From: Stemphylium vesicarium
Lineage: Eukaryota; Ascomycota; Dothideomycetes; Pleosporales; Pleosporaceae
Direction: 5' to 3'
Assembly: GCA_004380135.1 (NCBI GenBank)
Contig: QXCR01000011.1
Span: 62,001 to 126,000, forward strand
Length of the DNA stretch: 64,000 nt
The notes beneath the pieces were generated by a model. The model searched no databases, was not told the origin of the DNA, and saw only the letters and a list, made by a program, of their open reading frames with translations. Position numbers and translations under genes: made by a program. Position 1 is the first letter of the stretch. Each line of letters begins with the position of its first letter. This document shows, one piece after another, positions 1 through 11,522 of the stretch.

Positions 1-2349
1 ATGATACTCGTCAGCCGCGGACATTGAGTCCCAGGAATGGCTGATTTCAAATTGGAAACAGAAAGATCGATCCAAGGTGGGCCACCCAGCTCCACATCGC
101 GATGAGACGGCGGAACCAAAACATGATACCTTCTACCGAATCATGCTGGGTGAATGGCCTTGAGAGCTTGATTCACGGGGATCCGTCGGCGGTAATTCCC
201 CCAGGAAGCTGCTGCCTTTGCTGAAAGATGCCACAGCATGCTGCCCAATTCTTCCCTAGCCTGGAATTTTTCTACCGGGTTCTCTGAAAAGGGTGTCAAA
301 ATACGAGGCTACTTGACATGTTCATGTACATTTGCGCAAGGAGAGACGGACTGGAATCCTTTTCTGCACTTAACTCCGTCAAAGCGTTCGGCTGGGACCG
401 AAGTCAGGGTACTGCGCAAACCCGCCCCGGAGCCAGCGCTGGGAGCGTGCCCCCTTTGTGCCCGTCGTCCCGCTCCGGCCGCAAAGTAACCAGATCCTCA
501 GTACGCAGGGAATTGCATCGCGTAGAATACTGGTGTCATTCAAACATGGAGTCTACACAACCTGTCATCTTGTATCGTGTTCTTTGCTACATGCAGGCAG
601 ACAGGTACAATATTCGTCAATCGTGCCCGAAGCAGGGCTAGATCGCAGTCACACTCTGATTTTCACTCGCTGACCGGCATGGCGATTGCGGGGGGTTGCG
701 CATGCAAGCTTATGACATCTCGAACACACTTTGGCTGGCCGTTACTCGCTGGGCCTACCAGGAGCGCTGTCAAGGTGAGGATCTCCCAGGCTTCGCAATC
801 CCTGAAATGTGGCTTGCTGCTGCAAATACTCAACGCGGCCTGGTCGGGTCGTCGGCATGTTATGATCGTCTCGACTGCTGCCACACAAGAACGCTCTAGA
901 GCCGCAGCGCCGCGTCCGATTCGACCGGATCACAAGTGTGGAGAAGTAGTGTCGTCAGGTCACACACGCAAGGCATCGCGGAGATGTAGCACGATGAGCT
1001 GGGCGAGCTAAAGTGGGGCGGGTTATCGACTAAAGACGCCTCAAGTGTCGCATAGTCGCTAACCACTTGCGTGCGCGGCCATGAACTGATGGCGTCTGTG
1101 TGGTGACAATAAGCAGCAGATCGAGAAGGCAGCCAAAAACATAGCGAACTGACCTTGGCTGTCAGCAAAGTGGTCAATCAAATCTTATCCGATGCGTGCG
1201 AGGCCTACTAAGGCGTTCACACCCAGCCTGCAGCCTACCCCCCCGCTGTTAATCCCTGGTCACCAGCTTCGATACTGAGCGCTGTGCAGCCAACAGGAAC
1301 TGCGAAATGGCTAGCAGGTGAACCAAGATATGAAGCCGCTCGAAAGCGATTCATGCACCATCCGATACACACACTAAGAACGTCACGTTTCAATGCTCCA
1401 TGAAGTTTACAACCTCTGGACGACTTAGCGCCCACGCCGGCGACTGTTAATGAAGCCACCTGCAGCGCTCGCAACGACTCCAGTTGTCGTCAACACTGTC
1501 CTTCGTCTGCCCGGTGCTTGACTGTGAGCTTCGGTCAACTCTCTGCTTTAAGTCGACGGCGGCCCAGGGCCATGGTTACTGCGGGACCAGTGGATTACTT
1601 CTAGGATTATCCTCCATTACCAGTATTAGGGGCGAATTGGTCTTGTTGCTGCGACGCTACTTTAACACACTATATCCTCTCGCCTTTACCTTGCTCCGTA
1701 GCCTGGCTCGAAGCTATCCGGGCCTGCACTTTAATACCTAGTCGACATATCCCACCCGTTCGAGCAGATCCCTCGCACACCTTTTATCGCTTCGCCGCCC
1801 CCCTCACGCTGCTCACATCTCCCTTTGGTCTTTTCAACATCGACACCGACGGCTTATCACTAACATCCCCCCCCCCCCCCAAACATAACTTGCTTTCGCC
1901 CACCCCTGCCTGCGCTGGTCTGTGTTCAGCTCAGCCGTTCATCTCGGAACGACGCAGTTTTGCCGTTAGTTCCACCCCAATCTTATTGGATGTTCCGCGG
2001 CGCCCACGACTCGCTAAAGACGCATTCCCCCGCTCTCACGCAACCTACCGTGCGATCGCTCGAGGCATCAGGAGCGGACCGCTTGGACCCTCCTACGACA
2101 CGCTGCTCGTCTTCCGCTGGAACTGTTGCCGCACCGTTCCACAACCTGTGCTGTTCTGCTTAGCATTGAACGGCGGGAGTACACATTAACTCCCACTTGC
2201 CACTTGTTGCATTCCGTCGTGCCCGGACCCAGACGCATACCTGCGAGCGGATTCTTACTCGTGTGGTCATCCCCGCGCAGAACGGACTGGACGTCCAATG
2301 CGCGCCTCTCCCCACCAATAGTCCCCCAACGTCCTCAACTCTGGACCGA
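1..2349. other. Upstream intergenic region and probable leader of the first regulator
   Basis: No reading frame here has the length, composition or recognisable motifs of a real gene, and the overlapping short frames look like chance. From about 1750 the plus strand becomes strongly pyrimidine-rich and carries a run of 14 C at 1867-1880. This is typical of fungal promoter/5'-UTR DNA ahead of the regulator starting at 2350. I cannot place the transcription start, and a 5'-UTR intron is possible. Confidence 0.5.
1867..1880 (+). repeat. Poly-C tract (14 C)
   Basis: An uninterrupted run of 14 C lies in the pyrimidine-rich stretch ahead of the Zn2Cys6 regulator. Homopolymer runs like this slip easily, so its length may vary between strains or be a sequencing artefact. 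Confidence 0.8.
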
Positions 2350-4179
2350 ATGATCTCGACCAGTACTTTCGGCCCTTCGCCGCCAGGCGCGCATACCCGT
2401 TTGAGCACGAGCTCATCGCCACAGCCCTCCATGTCTTCCGCAAGCGACTCCCCGTTTACCACGCCCAACTACGACTCCAACGTATTCACCATCTCCGACA
2501 CACAATCAGAAGAAAGGACGGATGAGCGAAACGGATCCCACGAAGTAGTACCCAAGGTGGAAGAGACGGAGCTTCAATTAGCCGATGTAAAGGAAGAGCC
2601 ATCCCCGGAAGACACACCCATCTCCCCGACGGAACCAGTGCGAATACGCCGGGCCCGTGGCAGACCAAGGATACACCCTCCTCGCTCACCCACTACACTT
2701 GCTAAGCAGGCCAAAGCTCGATCAAAAACGGGTTGCACGACATGTCGAAAGCGAAAGAAGAAGTGTGACGAGACCAAGCCATTTTGTAATCCCGTCCTAA
2801 GCCCGATGCCTCAAAGTTTGTGCTAACCATGGCTAGGCTTGTCTTGTCAGAAGAACAACATACATTGCGAGGGCTACAAGCCTGTCGAGATATGGAAAAG
2901 TGGAAAAGAACGTGCCGCAGAAGGTATGTCGTCCAGTTCGTCTACTTTGCTTTTTGAATGTGGACCAAGCTAACAGCCAACAGCCCGGAAGCGAAGCCAG
3001 GACGTCAAGTTTGAGCTTCCGCCTCTGATGGAAGGCGTTGAGAACGACCTCGACCGAAACCTTTTGCAGCATTTCGTTAGCAGAGCCAGCGCTGTCCTCA
3101 CCTTGCACGGAGACAAGTCGACGAATCCTTTCACCAAGATCCTACTACCCATGGCCCTTCAGCATGAGGGTTTAATGCACTCGGTGCTATGTCTGTCGGC
3201 TTCTCACATGTACTCTGTCAACCCACTACAAGAGTACGAAGATAGGCAGGCTTTCCATCGAGGCAAAGCCTTGCAGCTTCTCAAGCACGACCTCGAACGC
3301 CAGAAGGCCGGCGAGGGCGGTGTCATGGTATACGAGGACTCTAATGTGGCTCAGATCCTACTTCATCTTCTACATTCAATTTGCGATGGCAACACATCGG
3401 GTGAGTACAGGATGCACATGATCGCCGCAAAGCAGATTGCGATGAACCAGAAGTCGTCCAACCCGGAGTTCCAGACCCTCTTCGACGAGTTCTTCTACTA
3501 CCACTGGATCGCCAGCCAGATCACCTCCCTCGACGGCAGCGAAGTCCCCATGATGGATGACTTCAACCTTCCCTTCAAGATCAGCCCCGAGACTGCTGGA
3601 TTGATTGGCGTGTCCGATGGCCTGTTCGGCTTCATCTCTAAGATCAGCAACCTACGACGGAAGATTCGCACACGCATCGACGAGAAGCTGGAGCCTATTA
3701 TGGACTACGAAGCCTTGCTATCTGCACATGCTATCGACAGTGGCCTTCGTCAATGGGTATGCCCTCATACACCAGGATCTTCACGCTACACCATCTCGAT
3801 GCTATACCGTCAAGCAACATGGGTCTACCTCTACCGCACAACAAAGGACTCGAAGCCACATCCCTTCATCAAGAACGCTGTTGACAATGGCATCCGGTAC
3901 ATCAACGAACTACCTGCCGAGGGTTGGGTCCAGAGTAATGTCCTCCTTCCCCTCTTTCTGATTGGGTGTGCCGCGTTCGAGGAAGAGCAGCGCGTCGAGA
4001 TCAACCGTGCGTTCGCCGGCCTTATTGCCTGCACTGGCCTAGGCAACATCGGCTTCGCGAAAGAGGTGGTTGACCAAGTTTGGGAGCTCATGAGCTCAGA
4101 AGACCCCGAGGTACAGAAAGAGAGCTGGGACTGGGAGCGTCTCATCAACGCCCGTGGATGGGATTTCCTTGCGACGTGA
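2350..4179 (+). CDS. Zn2Cys6 transcription factor with AT-hook, Fungal_trans_2-type
   Basis: Three exons: 2350-2785, 2837-2923, 2984-4179 (predicted 572 aa). Intron 1 (51 nt) has a gctaac branch site and splits the codon of the fourth zinc cysteine. Joining the exons restores a perfect CX2CX6CX6CX2CX6C cluster at residues 129-156 (C129, C132, C139, C146, C149, C156). About 30 residues before it is a basic RARGRPR sequence, an AT-hook core (R-G-R-P). The N-terminus is Ser/Thr/Pro-rich. The C-terminal ~390 residues resemble the Fungal_trans_2 (PF11951) regulatory domain, with a 'LQHEGLMHSVLCLSASH'-like segment, so this is probably a nuclear DNA-binding regulator. I chose the first in-frame ATG; 2431 is an alternative. 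The target is unknown: it faces a 5-kb gene-free region and no obvious pathway partner. Confidence 0.9.
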
Positions 4180-7100
4180 TTGGGGTCGGAGATGTCCATG
4201 CCACTCTGCACTCCTCAGCAAGCGCGCTGCTCCGGGAGGCGTCGCGATACGCTCGGCGCGTCACCTACGACATCTCCCCCCTGAACGACCCTCTCGCTGT
4301 CTTTACAGTGTGGGTCAGGATGAGGTTGCCGGCGTGGAAGAGGGTCTCTTCTGGTGCACGGCTCTCATGGCGATGAAAAAGCTGCACTGTGACGCAATGT
4401 CTCGGTAGTACATTCGGCTTTCAAGGTTTCTTATTCAAACGGTGGTTCTATCGGCGCAAAATGGAGTCATGGTATTCTTGGTGGACCGGTTGCGTGGTTC
4501 CTTCGTGGTTCCAACGAGGCTCGGACCGGCAACGATGCACTACGGCCTCACGATCAGGTTGCATTGGTTGCGGGTACGTACTTTTCCCTATAACACATGG
4601 TGGTATTGTGTTAACGGTAACGGGAAAAACGGCACTGCATGTCTTTAAGTTTTTTTTTTCTCTTATCGCTATTTCTAGTCTTGTTTCGCTTTCGCTGTCT
4701 TCAAGGATTTTACTTTTCTTGGTCGGCGGCGGGTCAATTGCAGGCGGGTTTTCGCGCATCACAGCATTGGGCTTTGGGCGGCGCGCACTTCGGTTCGGAT
4801 GCATACAGAAACCAAAAAACCCTGCATTGGCGAGGCAAACTCGTACACATGGCATTGCAGCACTTGTCGAATTAGGACCGACTGCAACTGGCAGGCACTC
4901 GGATTTTTCTTTCGTTGCGATGACGACACGTATGTATGCATAGGAGGCAAGGTATATAGCTTCATCGCGCGGCACAGCAACATGCATGCCGGTATCTCCA
5001 CTCTGGCTCACTTAATTCTGTAACGCAGACTCCGCAAGGAACGCATAGCGTAGCGAGCGATCAACGATCTGCCTCGGTGAAGAAGTGAGGCACAGCTGTG
5101 CTCTGCTCAGCCGCTGCTGGCTGTAAACTGTCAGCACCGAACCGTGCCACAGCATCTAGACTCTCCACTATCTGCGGGGACATAGTTCTTTCTTCCTCCA
5201 ATACGCGCATGTACAAGCAATCAAACGCCTTCACGAGCTTCCTTCGCGTGTTTCGCTGGGAACGAACACATCCGTTGCCAGCGTATTGGCGCACCACTGC
5301 CATGACTCGAGAACTGCTCAGCTATGCAGCCACGACTTCTGAAAATGCTCTCGTGCATTTGACCGGGTGACGATCGCGAGGAACAGCGTTGGAAACGACG
5401 CCTCCCTCCCAGGATCCAAGATCAACAACAACTGTCAAAGTTCGGACTTTGCTTGCCAGGGAGAGCGAGCCACGAGACGAGGGAAACTTGCCGTTAGGCA
5501 GATCGGCCCAGGGTACCAGGTTCAATTTCCGGCACGCGCGTGGGGGAGAAGGGAAGCAAATACGCCCGGTCGCGCGCCCTGTGCTCGCGGTTGGACTCGA
5601 ACGGACGGGGGCGCTCGCGGCTAAGTTCTTGTCCGGTCCCTGGCGCATCCGAAGCGTCCGGTATACCTTCCTGGGTAGAATGCCTATGACGAAATCCCCA
5701 ATACCATCGACAGGAATATCATAACAGACAAGCAAGAAATAATCGGTCCTTTAGTTTTGGACGATCATCCTTGAAATACACTGTACATGCAGCCCCCACG
5801 CCTTTCAGGCAAAGTTGGAGGGCTAAACATTCCGCATGATCCGGTGGTAAGGTAGACATATAGCCTGATTCAAGGGCACTGCGATTTCGATCGCGTACCT
5901 GGGTGCCTGGCATTAGGTATGAATTGGGGGAGTTTGCGGGAGCATTATGCTGATATCATAATTGCTGTGTACTATTGCAGCGATGCGGTTCACGGTTTAG
6001 TAATCGTGGTTCACTTCATGAAGACGGTGGGATGCCCAAGGGAAGGGGTTTGTGTCGTATAGCTCCTCTTCCTTGCTAACGTTGCAGGGCGGTCGCTGGC
6101 TATTCCAACCTGGCAAATGTCGCGATGCACGCACACCTAACGACCCAACTTTGTCTCCAAAAAATCTCCCTCATCAATCTCCGCAATCCCGGAAACGCCC
6201 GATAAGCTTTTTTTATATATCAGGGCGACTACATACATCGGCAGTGATATTAGAGACTTTCTGGTGTAGTAGCGGAAGAGGCCCTCTTCTGATCCAGCCG
6301 ACAAGAGATCGCCCCGTCATCCGCTTTCTCTTTCTCAAATAGTAACATGAAAAATTATTCCCGCACGAGCGTTCTCACATCGTATCCACCGGTTACCCCT
6401 CGTGATGCAGATAAAGGGCATTAAACGGGAAATACCGTTGGTGTTCTCAAAGCAGTATTCCGCAATTGTAACCCTTCACCCGGATCTGGGCAATCCCCCG
6501 TTCTCCCATCCTGCATATGTCAATGATGGCAAACACGAACGATTGCGCACCACCGTTTCTCATCGGTTCAATCCTTCAACGACTTTTTTCTTGCTGTGCT
6601 GGCTCATTTGGGACTGCGAACATATGTTGCGGCCGTTTGTGCCTGCATATCGTCAACCGATTATTCCTCACCTTGCATAGAATAAAACAATCTACCGTAC
6701 AACGTTGCCGTTGCACATCGTACCTTGCGTACCGTCTAAAGATAACGCAGGTTGACGACGCCTCAATAGATTCTAGAATGCAGTCTTTTTCTCGCGAGGC
6801 TGGCGCAGCGGGAACGTTGCTATCGTACGCCATCGACATACGCAATACATTGCCATACACGTGCACATATTTGCCGGCGCACCGTTATACGACTTGTTGC
6901 TGGGCTTACACCGATGTAAGCCGTATGTGGCTAATCTGCCCACCCCCGGCGTCCACGCATGCTTCAACGCAAGCCATTGCGATGTATTCCTGGTCTAGTC
7001 GGTGTGATTGTGTATCTGGTGGAAAACGTGACTGAAATTCGATGCGAACTAGATGTTCTAGATAGAGGGGTCAGATGTGAGGCGGCCTCTGTCGCCTTCC

Positions 7101-7259
7101 AATGCACCTGCAGCTGACATGCAAGAGGCGAGGGTTTGTGTCAGCATTCCCATGAGCTGCGCGTGGCTTCAAGTCGGGGTAGCCAGTCGGGGCTGGGCGG
7201 CAGGTTGATGATAGGTAGGGCTGACCTGGGCTGCTTGAATGTCAGGTCACATCAAGTTG

Positions 7260-7289
7260 TCGTAGCCGTAGTCGTAGTCGTAGTCGTCA
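7260..7289 (+). repeat. Hexamer tandem repeat TCGTAG, about 5 units
   Basis: Five consecutive six-base units follow TCGTAG with small deviations (the second begins with C, the last ends in CA). It is non-coding, with no assigned role. Confidence 0.75.
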
Positions 7290-8970
7290 ACCTTGATCGG
7301 AGGCCGCCGCGGCTTGCCCATGTTCCGGGTGCTGTAAAGTACCGGAGTTGCAAAAGCTGGGTATTGACCAAGAGCGCCCAGGGTGAATGGCGATCATACC
7401 AGTTGCCTGCTCGTGAGCCGCAACAGGACCATGTCCAAGGTTTGTGACAGACCCTTGGCGGCGCAATAAAAAGATTGGACCAAGTACATGTGTAGCTGTA
7501 ATGGAGGGTGTCCACACACCCTGACAGGCTGGGAACCCCATCCGCAACCCAACCTAACCTACTCGTCCAATATTGCCCAACCTCAAGGATTGCGGAACTT
7601 ACTTCTCGTGTATGTGACTGCCTATACCATTTCGGTATATATCTCAATATCATCATGGACTACGAATTGGCGACCCTCAAGATATGTTTACACTGATCAT
7701 CTGAGAAGAGAAGCCGCCAGGGTAGGTATCGGCTCTTGCTGCCGTAGTCTCAGCCGTTAGTGCATACGCACAACACAGCCACGAGACGATGCAACGTCGA
7801 AGCACGAATAGAGCATCTCCCGCTTTTTTTCTAGCCATCCCACCTTTCCATTGCGTGCTTTGCTGCACAACACCTGGTAATGCAGATGTATGATGGCATG
7901 TGGGAGAAGAAGTGAGGCAAAATGGAGACCGGGAACTTGTGGGAATTCCGATCGGTCCTACTATTTCGACCATTAAGAAAAACACCTCGCTCTTTTCTCA
8001 GTCTTTCTCCCCTGCGTCCCTCCCTGCTTCTCTTTCTCTCCCGGTTTACCCAGGACGATCTCGACGGCTTTCTTCCCCGGCGGCAAATCACGACGTCGAC
8101 GATTGTTGTGGAGGCGATTTGGTTGGCTCAAGACCCTGGAATGTCGGCCCCACCCAATGATATCGCTTGTTGCCAAATCGGAAGAAAAAAAAGGGTATAT
8201 ACCACATGCGAAACCATGCAGGGGGCAGAAGCTTGCGTGCGTAAAGGCAAGGAAGATACGTACCGAGGCTCTGCTTCTGCTCGTGCAGACTGCGACACTT
8301 CCGTGGAGCCCGCACCTTCTACCTTTTTTTGCTCGTGCTATAGCTATCTAAGTGGATACGATTCTGTGTCAAGATCGATCCAATCCTCCCGCGCTTCCGT
8401 CCGGCCCTTTGCTCTTCCACACAAGGTTGGCTGCCGACCCGCCCGCGCGTCTTACGTCGGGATTGTCGCTGTAGAGATTTCGGACGCTATGTGGAGTTTG
8501 ATCGTGACCTACCTAGATAGGTAACTTGTTGATGCGTGGTTTTTAGACCGGGTTAATGCTTGAACGCGTGTTCCGGGGAATGTTCGGTTCGGTTCAGAAA
8601 GTTCTAGTTGATGGTGGAGGCACCACAATGACTCCACGAGGATGTGCTTTGCCGAGATAGGCTTGTAGCACACGAGAAACGCAATTACGGATAGCCGAAG
8701 TCACGTGCTTTGTGCTGTGAGGGGCTGTTGTATGGCCCTTTTTTTGCGCATAGAAGAGTGCGATTGGGTGAAGTAATCAATTCTGTGGTCGTTGCTTCTC
8801 TATCGCGTCACCGTGTTAACGTTTCTAGCCTAGACATAACATGATGGTTATTCATCAAACCTAAAGTCTCTAAAGAATGACAGTCGATACTATTGTGATC
8901 AACCACTGGAAGAGATGCGCCCTTCCATGAGCAGGTCTTTTTAGTACGTCGTTTCGTACTCGGGAGTCAT

Positions 8971-9031
8971 CCATTCGTCGAAACTGGCTCACGGGCCTTC
9001 ATTGCTATACGTTACCTGGTACGACGAATGG
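8971..9031. repeat. 10-bp perfect inverted repeat, 41-nt spacer
   Basis: CCATTCGTCG at 8971-8980 is matched exactly by its reverse complement CGACGAATGG at 9022-9031, so the segment could form a hairpin or a dyad binding site. It lies about 320 nt ahead of the NmrA-like gene. Its significance is unknown. Confidence 0.6.
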
Positions 9032-9353
9032 GGCAACTTGCTCTGGTAGAACACTAAAGAATCAAAGAGCAAGGAATTATGGGAATTTGAAATGCGTCAA
9101 AGATACTCAGTGCGACATAGGTGAACGTTTCTACAGTCGCATTACTCAGCAAGAGCTGTTTCATGTTTGATTTTCAATGCATAACAAATGTTGACGTACT
9201 AGCAGTCGTATAGCCGGCTTAGAAATACCATCAAGCTAAAACTCTCAAGCACAATATGTAAATGATAGCAAAATAACATTGCCCAGTCGAACTTCTCTAG
9301 AGCTCAAACGCGGCTTCCAGAACTTCTCACGACTAGCCTTCTCACCACTCAAA

Positions 9354-10355
9354 ATGGACAACAACTCAATCGCCATCTTTCCTGCCTCTGGTGGCATTGG
9401 AGGGGGCACTTATCGACATCTTCTCAACCTTGTGGACGCGAAGAAAGTTACACTTATCGCAAGAAGTCCTGAAAAAATACCGGAAGAGTACACGAATGCC
9501 GGCGCCATTGCGAGATATGGGGACTACGACAAACTTGAAACACTCGACCACGCTTTCGATGGCACCCGGTATCTCAATCTCATTTCCTATGCTAGCATTG
9601 AGCATGAGCACCGCTTCAAAGTGAGTTGGTGAAGCTTAGACATGCGCAAGTATCCAGGCAGTGCTGACCCTTGCTCACAGGTTCAGAAGTACGCCATTGA
9701 CGCAGCCATCCGATCAGGCGTCAAACACATCTTCTATTCCTCCCTTGGATTCGCTGGGAGCCACCATGACTCACTTGCATTTGTGATGCAAGCTCATCTC
9801 GACACCGAAAGATATCTCGCCAAACTTTCCACAGAGATTCCTTCCTTTACATACACTGTCGTGCGCCAGGGCTTGTACACGGAGTCTTACGGTTTATATC
9901 TTGCCTTCCTCGATCTACAGAACCCTTCGGCTGAATTAAAAATCCCACACGATGGAAAAGGTCCAGGAATCTCATGGGTGAAGCGCGACGAGCTCGGCGA
10001 AGGTACCGCGCATCTGCTTGCAAACTACGCAAAAGATCCAAAAGCCTTTCCTCATGTCAACGACACATTGCTACTCTCCGGTCCGGAAGAATTTTCGCTT
10101 GAGAAGAGCGTGGAAAGCATCGGTCGCCTCACCGGGAAAGACATCAAGATCCGAGAGTGTTCTGTAGATGAATGGAAGTCGCAGGAATCGGTTGGAGGGG
10201 CTTCCAAGTACTTGTCTGGGGATATGGCAGAGTACTGGGCAACTGCATATGGCGCTCTTAAGCGTGGGGAGGGAGCTGTGGTGACCGGACATTTGCGCAA
10301 ATTGATTGGCAGAGAGCCGGAAAAGTTTGAGAAGACAATTTCGGGGATGAGGTAG
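9354..10355 (+). CDS. NmrA-like NAD(P)-binding Rossmann-fold protein
   Basis: Two exons, 9354-9620 and 9681-10355 (313 aa), joined across a 60-nt phase-0 intron with a ctgac branch site and ttgctcacag acceptor. The ATG at 9354 has A at -3. The N-terminus carries a glycine-rich nucleotide-binding loop (P-A-S-G-G-I-G-G-G-T, residues 10-19) after a short beta strand, then 'LIARSPEKIP', the usual second strand of NmrA-like atypical SDRs. The remainder (…AIDAAIRSGVKHIFYSSLGF…, then …LSGPEEFSLEKSVESIGRLTGK…) matches the NmrA/NAD(P)H-binding family (PF05368/PF13460). The canonical YxxxK pair is not obvious, so it may be a redox sensor or a reductase acting on an unknown substrate. It is probably cytosolic, as no signal peptide or TM segment is visible. 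No co-regulated neighbour suggests a pathway. Confidence 0.85.
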
Positions 10356-10417
10356 TGGCTAAGGCATGTGCATACTCAAAATCTCGTACACATTTTTAGT
10401 AGAATGTAGGCTCTTCT

Positions 10418-11522
10418 CTACTGAAAACAGCACGAACGCTCAATTACGCTCTTCTTTTCTGGTAGCTCGACTTTCTCGCGACCTCTGGAGACCTTCCAAG
10501 CCTCGACACACTCTATGAATGGCCTAGAGTAGTCAACATACTCGTTTGCAAGAGCAAGCGCAGGAGCTGGATCCGCGCTGAGGTCAAGGAGGAACCACGT
10601 CACCTCGCGCAAATCTTTGTCCATAGGGCCATCGCCAGCGACGTGGGCGAGCGGTGTCCCATGGTCACCAGACCTCCCCCATTTGAAATCGAGTGGATAA
10701 TCAAGCGCATTGACATCAAGGCCCACAAAGTCGACCAGATAGCGCATCATAGCCATGTGCTTGGTATGTCCTGATCTGCTCTGTTGTTTCTTTTCAGTAT
10801 TCTTTTCAGAATAATCTGAGTTAGACGGCACAGCCCATGCAGCGTTCCTAACGGCGTGATGTAAGGTGAGGCGCCCTAATGGTGCACCCTTGGAGCTCAG
10901 AAACTCGAACGTCGCGATGTCATCTGGACTCGCGACTCGCTCCAGGATGTGATCGTAACATGGAGTTCAGAAGGAGGTGTGAAATTAGTGCCATGCTCTA
11001 GGCACCACCCGAGCTTGTCTCGATCTTTGTAACATTGCCTGAATTGTTGGGGTACGAAGTTAGTATATGTCACACTCAGTTTGTACATTGGCATTACTTA
11101 CCACATGAATGGTGATTGACGAAACGGATGATCTGTAGGCAAATTAATGTCCCAGCCATGAGCAAATAAAAAGTCAGTTGTTGGGATAGAAGTATCCGTT
11201 CTAAGCTCGGTGCATGAGTGATCGAGATGTCGGAGGCTCACACCGTGTTCAACGAGATATCGCAGAACCAGTATTGAATTGTTTTCTATCGCAAGCCGTA
11301 TGTATTTCCCGTGTTTGCGGTCGCGCTCAGACTCCAATGAATTTCGGCACACATCCGTAGCACCGGCTCAAGAAGCGTTGGTTTGTTGTTCTGAATTGCA
11401 TCTTCCACAAGAGTCCAGTCATCGGTCTTCATTTTGTCCTTCTCTTTTACCTCAACGCGTGGTACGGGAACGGTTTGCTGGATAGTGGTAGTGTACCATG
11501 GATATGAGCCATGAAGTACCAT
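10418..11522 (-). pseudogene. Ankyrin-repeat-type gene, apparently broken by two frameshifts
   Basis: Read on the minus strand from ATG at 11522 to the stop at 10418, three segments in different frames together resemble one fungal ankyrin protein. Segment A (11522 to ~11366) contains 'DDWTLVEDAIQNNKPTLLE'. Segment B (~11362 to 11102, then 11038 to ~10961) contains 'LAIENNSILVLRYLVEHG' and 'TDFLFAHGWDIN'. Segment C (~10957 to 10418) contains 'DDIATFEFLSSKGAPLG', 'TLHHAVRNAAW' and 'MAMMRYLVDFVGLDVNALD'. B is interrupted by a good intron (11039-11101: GTAAGT donor, actaac branch, cag acceptor). The A/B and B/C shifts coincide with no intron of plausible size, and B/C falls inside the ankyrin-like unit. 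This suggests a decayed gene, or sequencing errors, or mis-modelled exons. No function can be assigned; intact relatives are protein-interaction scaffolds. Confidence 0.6.

Larger units (their letters stand above)
4180..9353. other. Long intergenic region (5.2 kb), no supported gene
   Basis: No open frame shows recognisable homology, a credible ATG with a long frame, or consistent splice sites. The longest frames (about 180-200 codons near 4400-5000 and 7922-8524) have erratic composition and overlap one another on both strands. Visible structure is limited to poly-T near 4650, pyrimidine-rich patches near 6140-6200 and 7980-8050, a hexamer repeat at 7260-7289 and a 10-bp inverted repeat at 8971-9031. 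Base composition is not AT-rich, so it does not look like RIP-degraded transposon. Confidence 0.5.

Noticed and set aside
4389..5011. Overlapping frames of ~185 codons on both strands
   Set aside because: The two strands are equally open here, and the predicted peptides have poly-Phe/Leu from poly-T runs. Judged chance.
5585..5605. Second tRNA B-box-like match (minus strand GTTCGAGTCC)
   Set aside because: No pairing T-stem or acceptor stem. Isolated motif match.
7922..8524. 200-codon frame in the long intergenic region
   Set aside because: Composition changes abruptly along its length, there is no domain or helix pattern, and it runs through a CT-rich promoter-like tract. No splice structure improves it.
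10418..11522. Explaining the ankyrin frame breaks by extra introns
   Set aside because: The only GT…AG pair at the second break is 36 nt, too short, and would delete part of the ankyrin-like unit. At the first break the candidate donor (gag|gtaaaa) gives the wrong phase.
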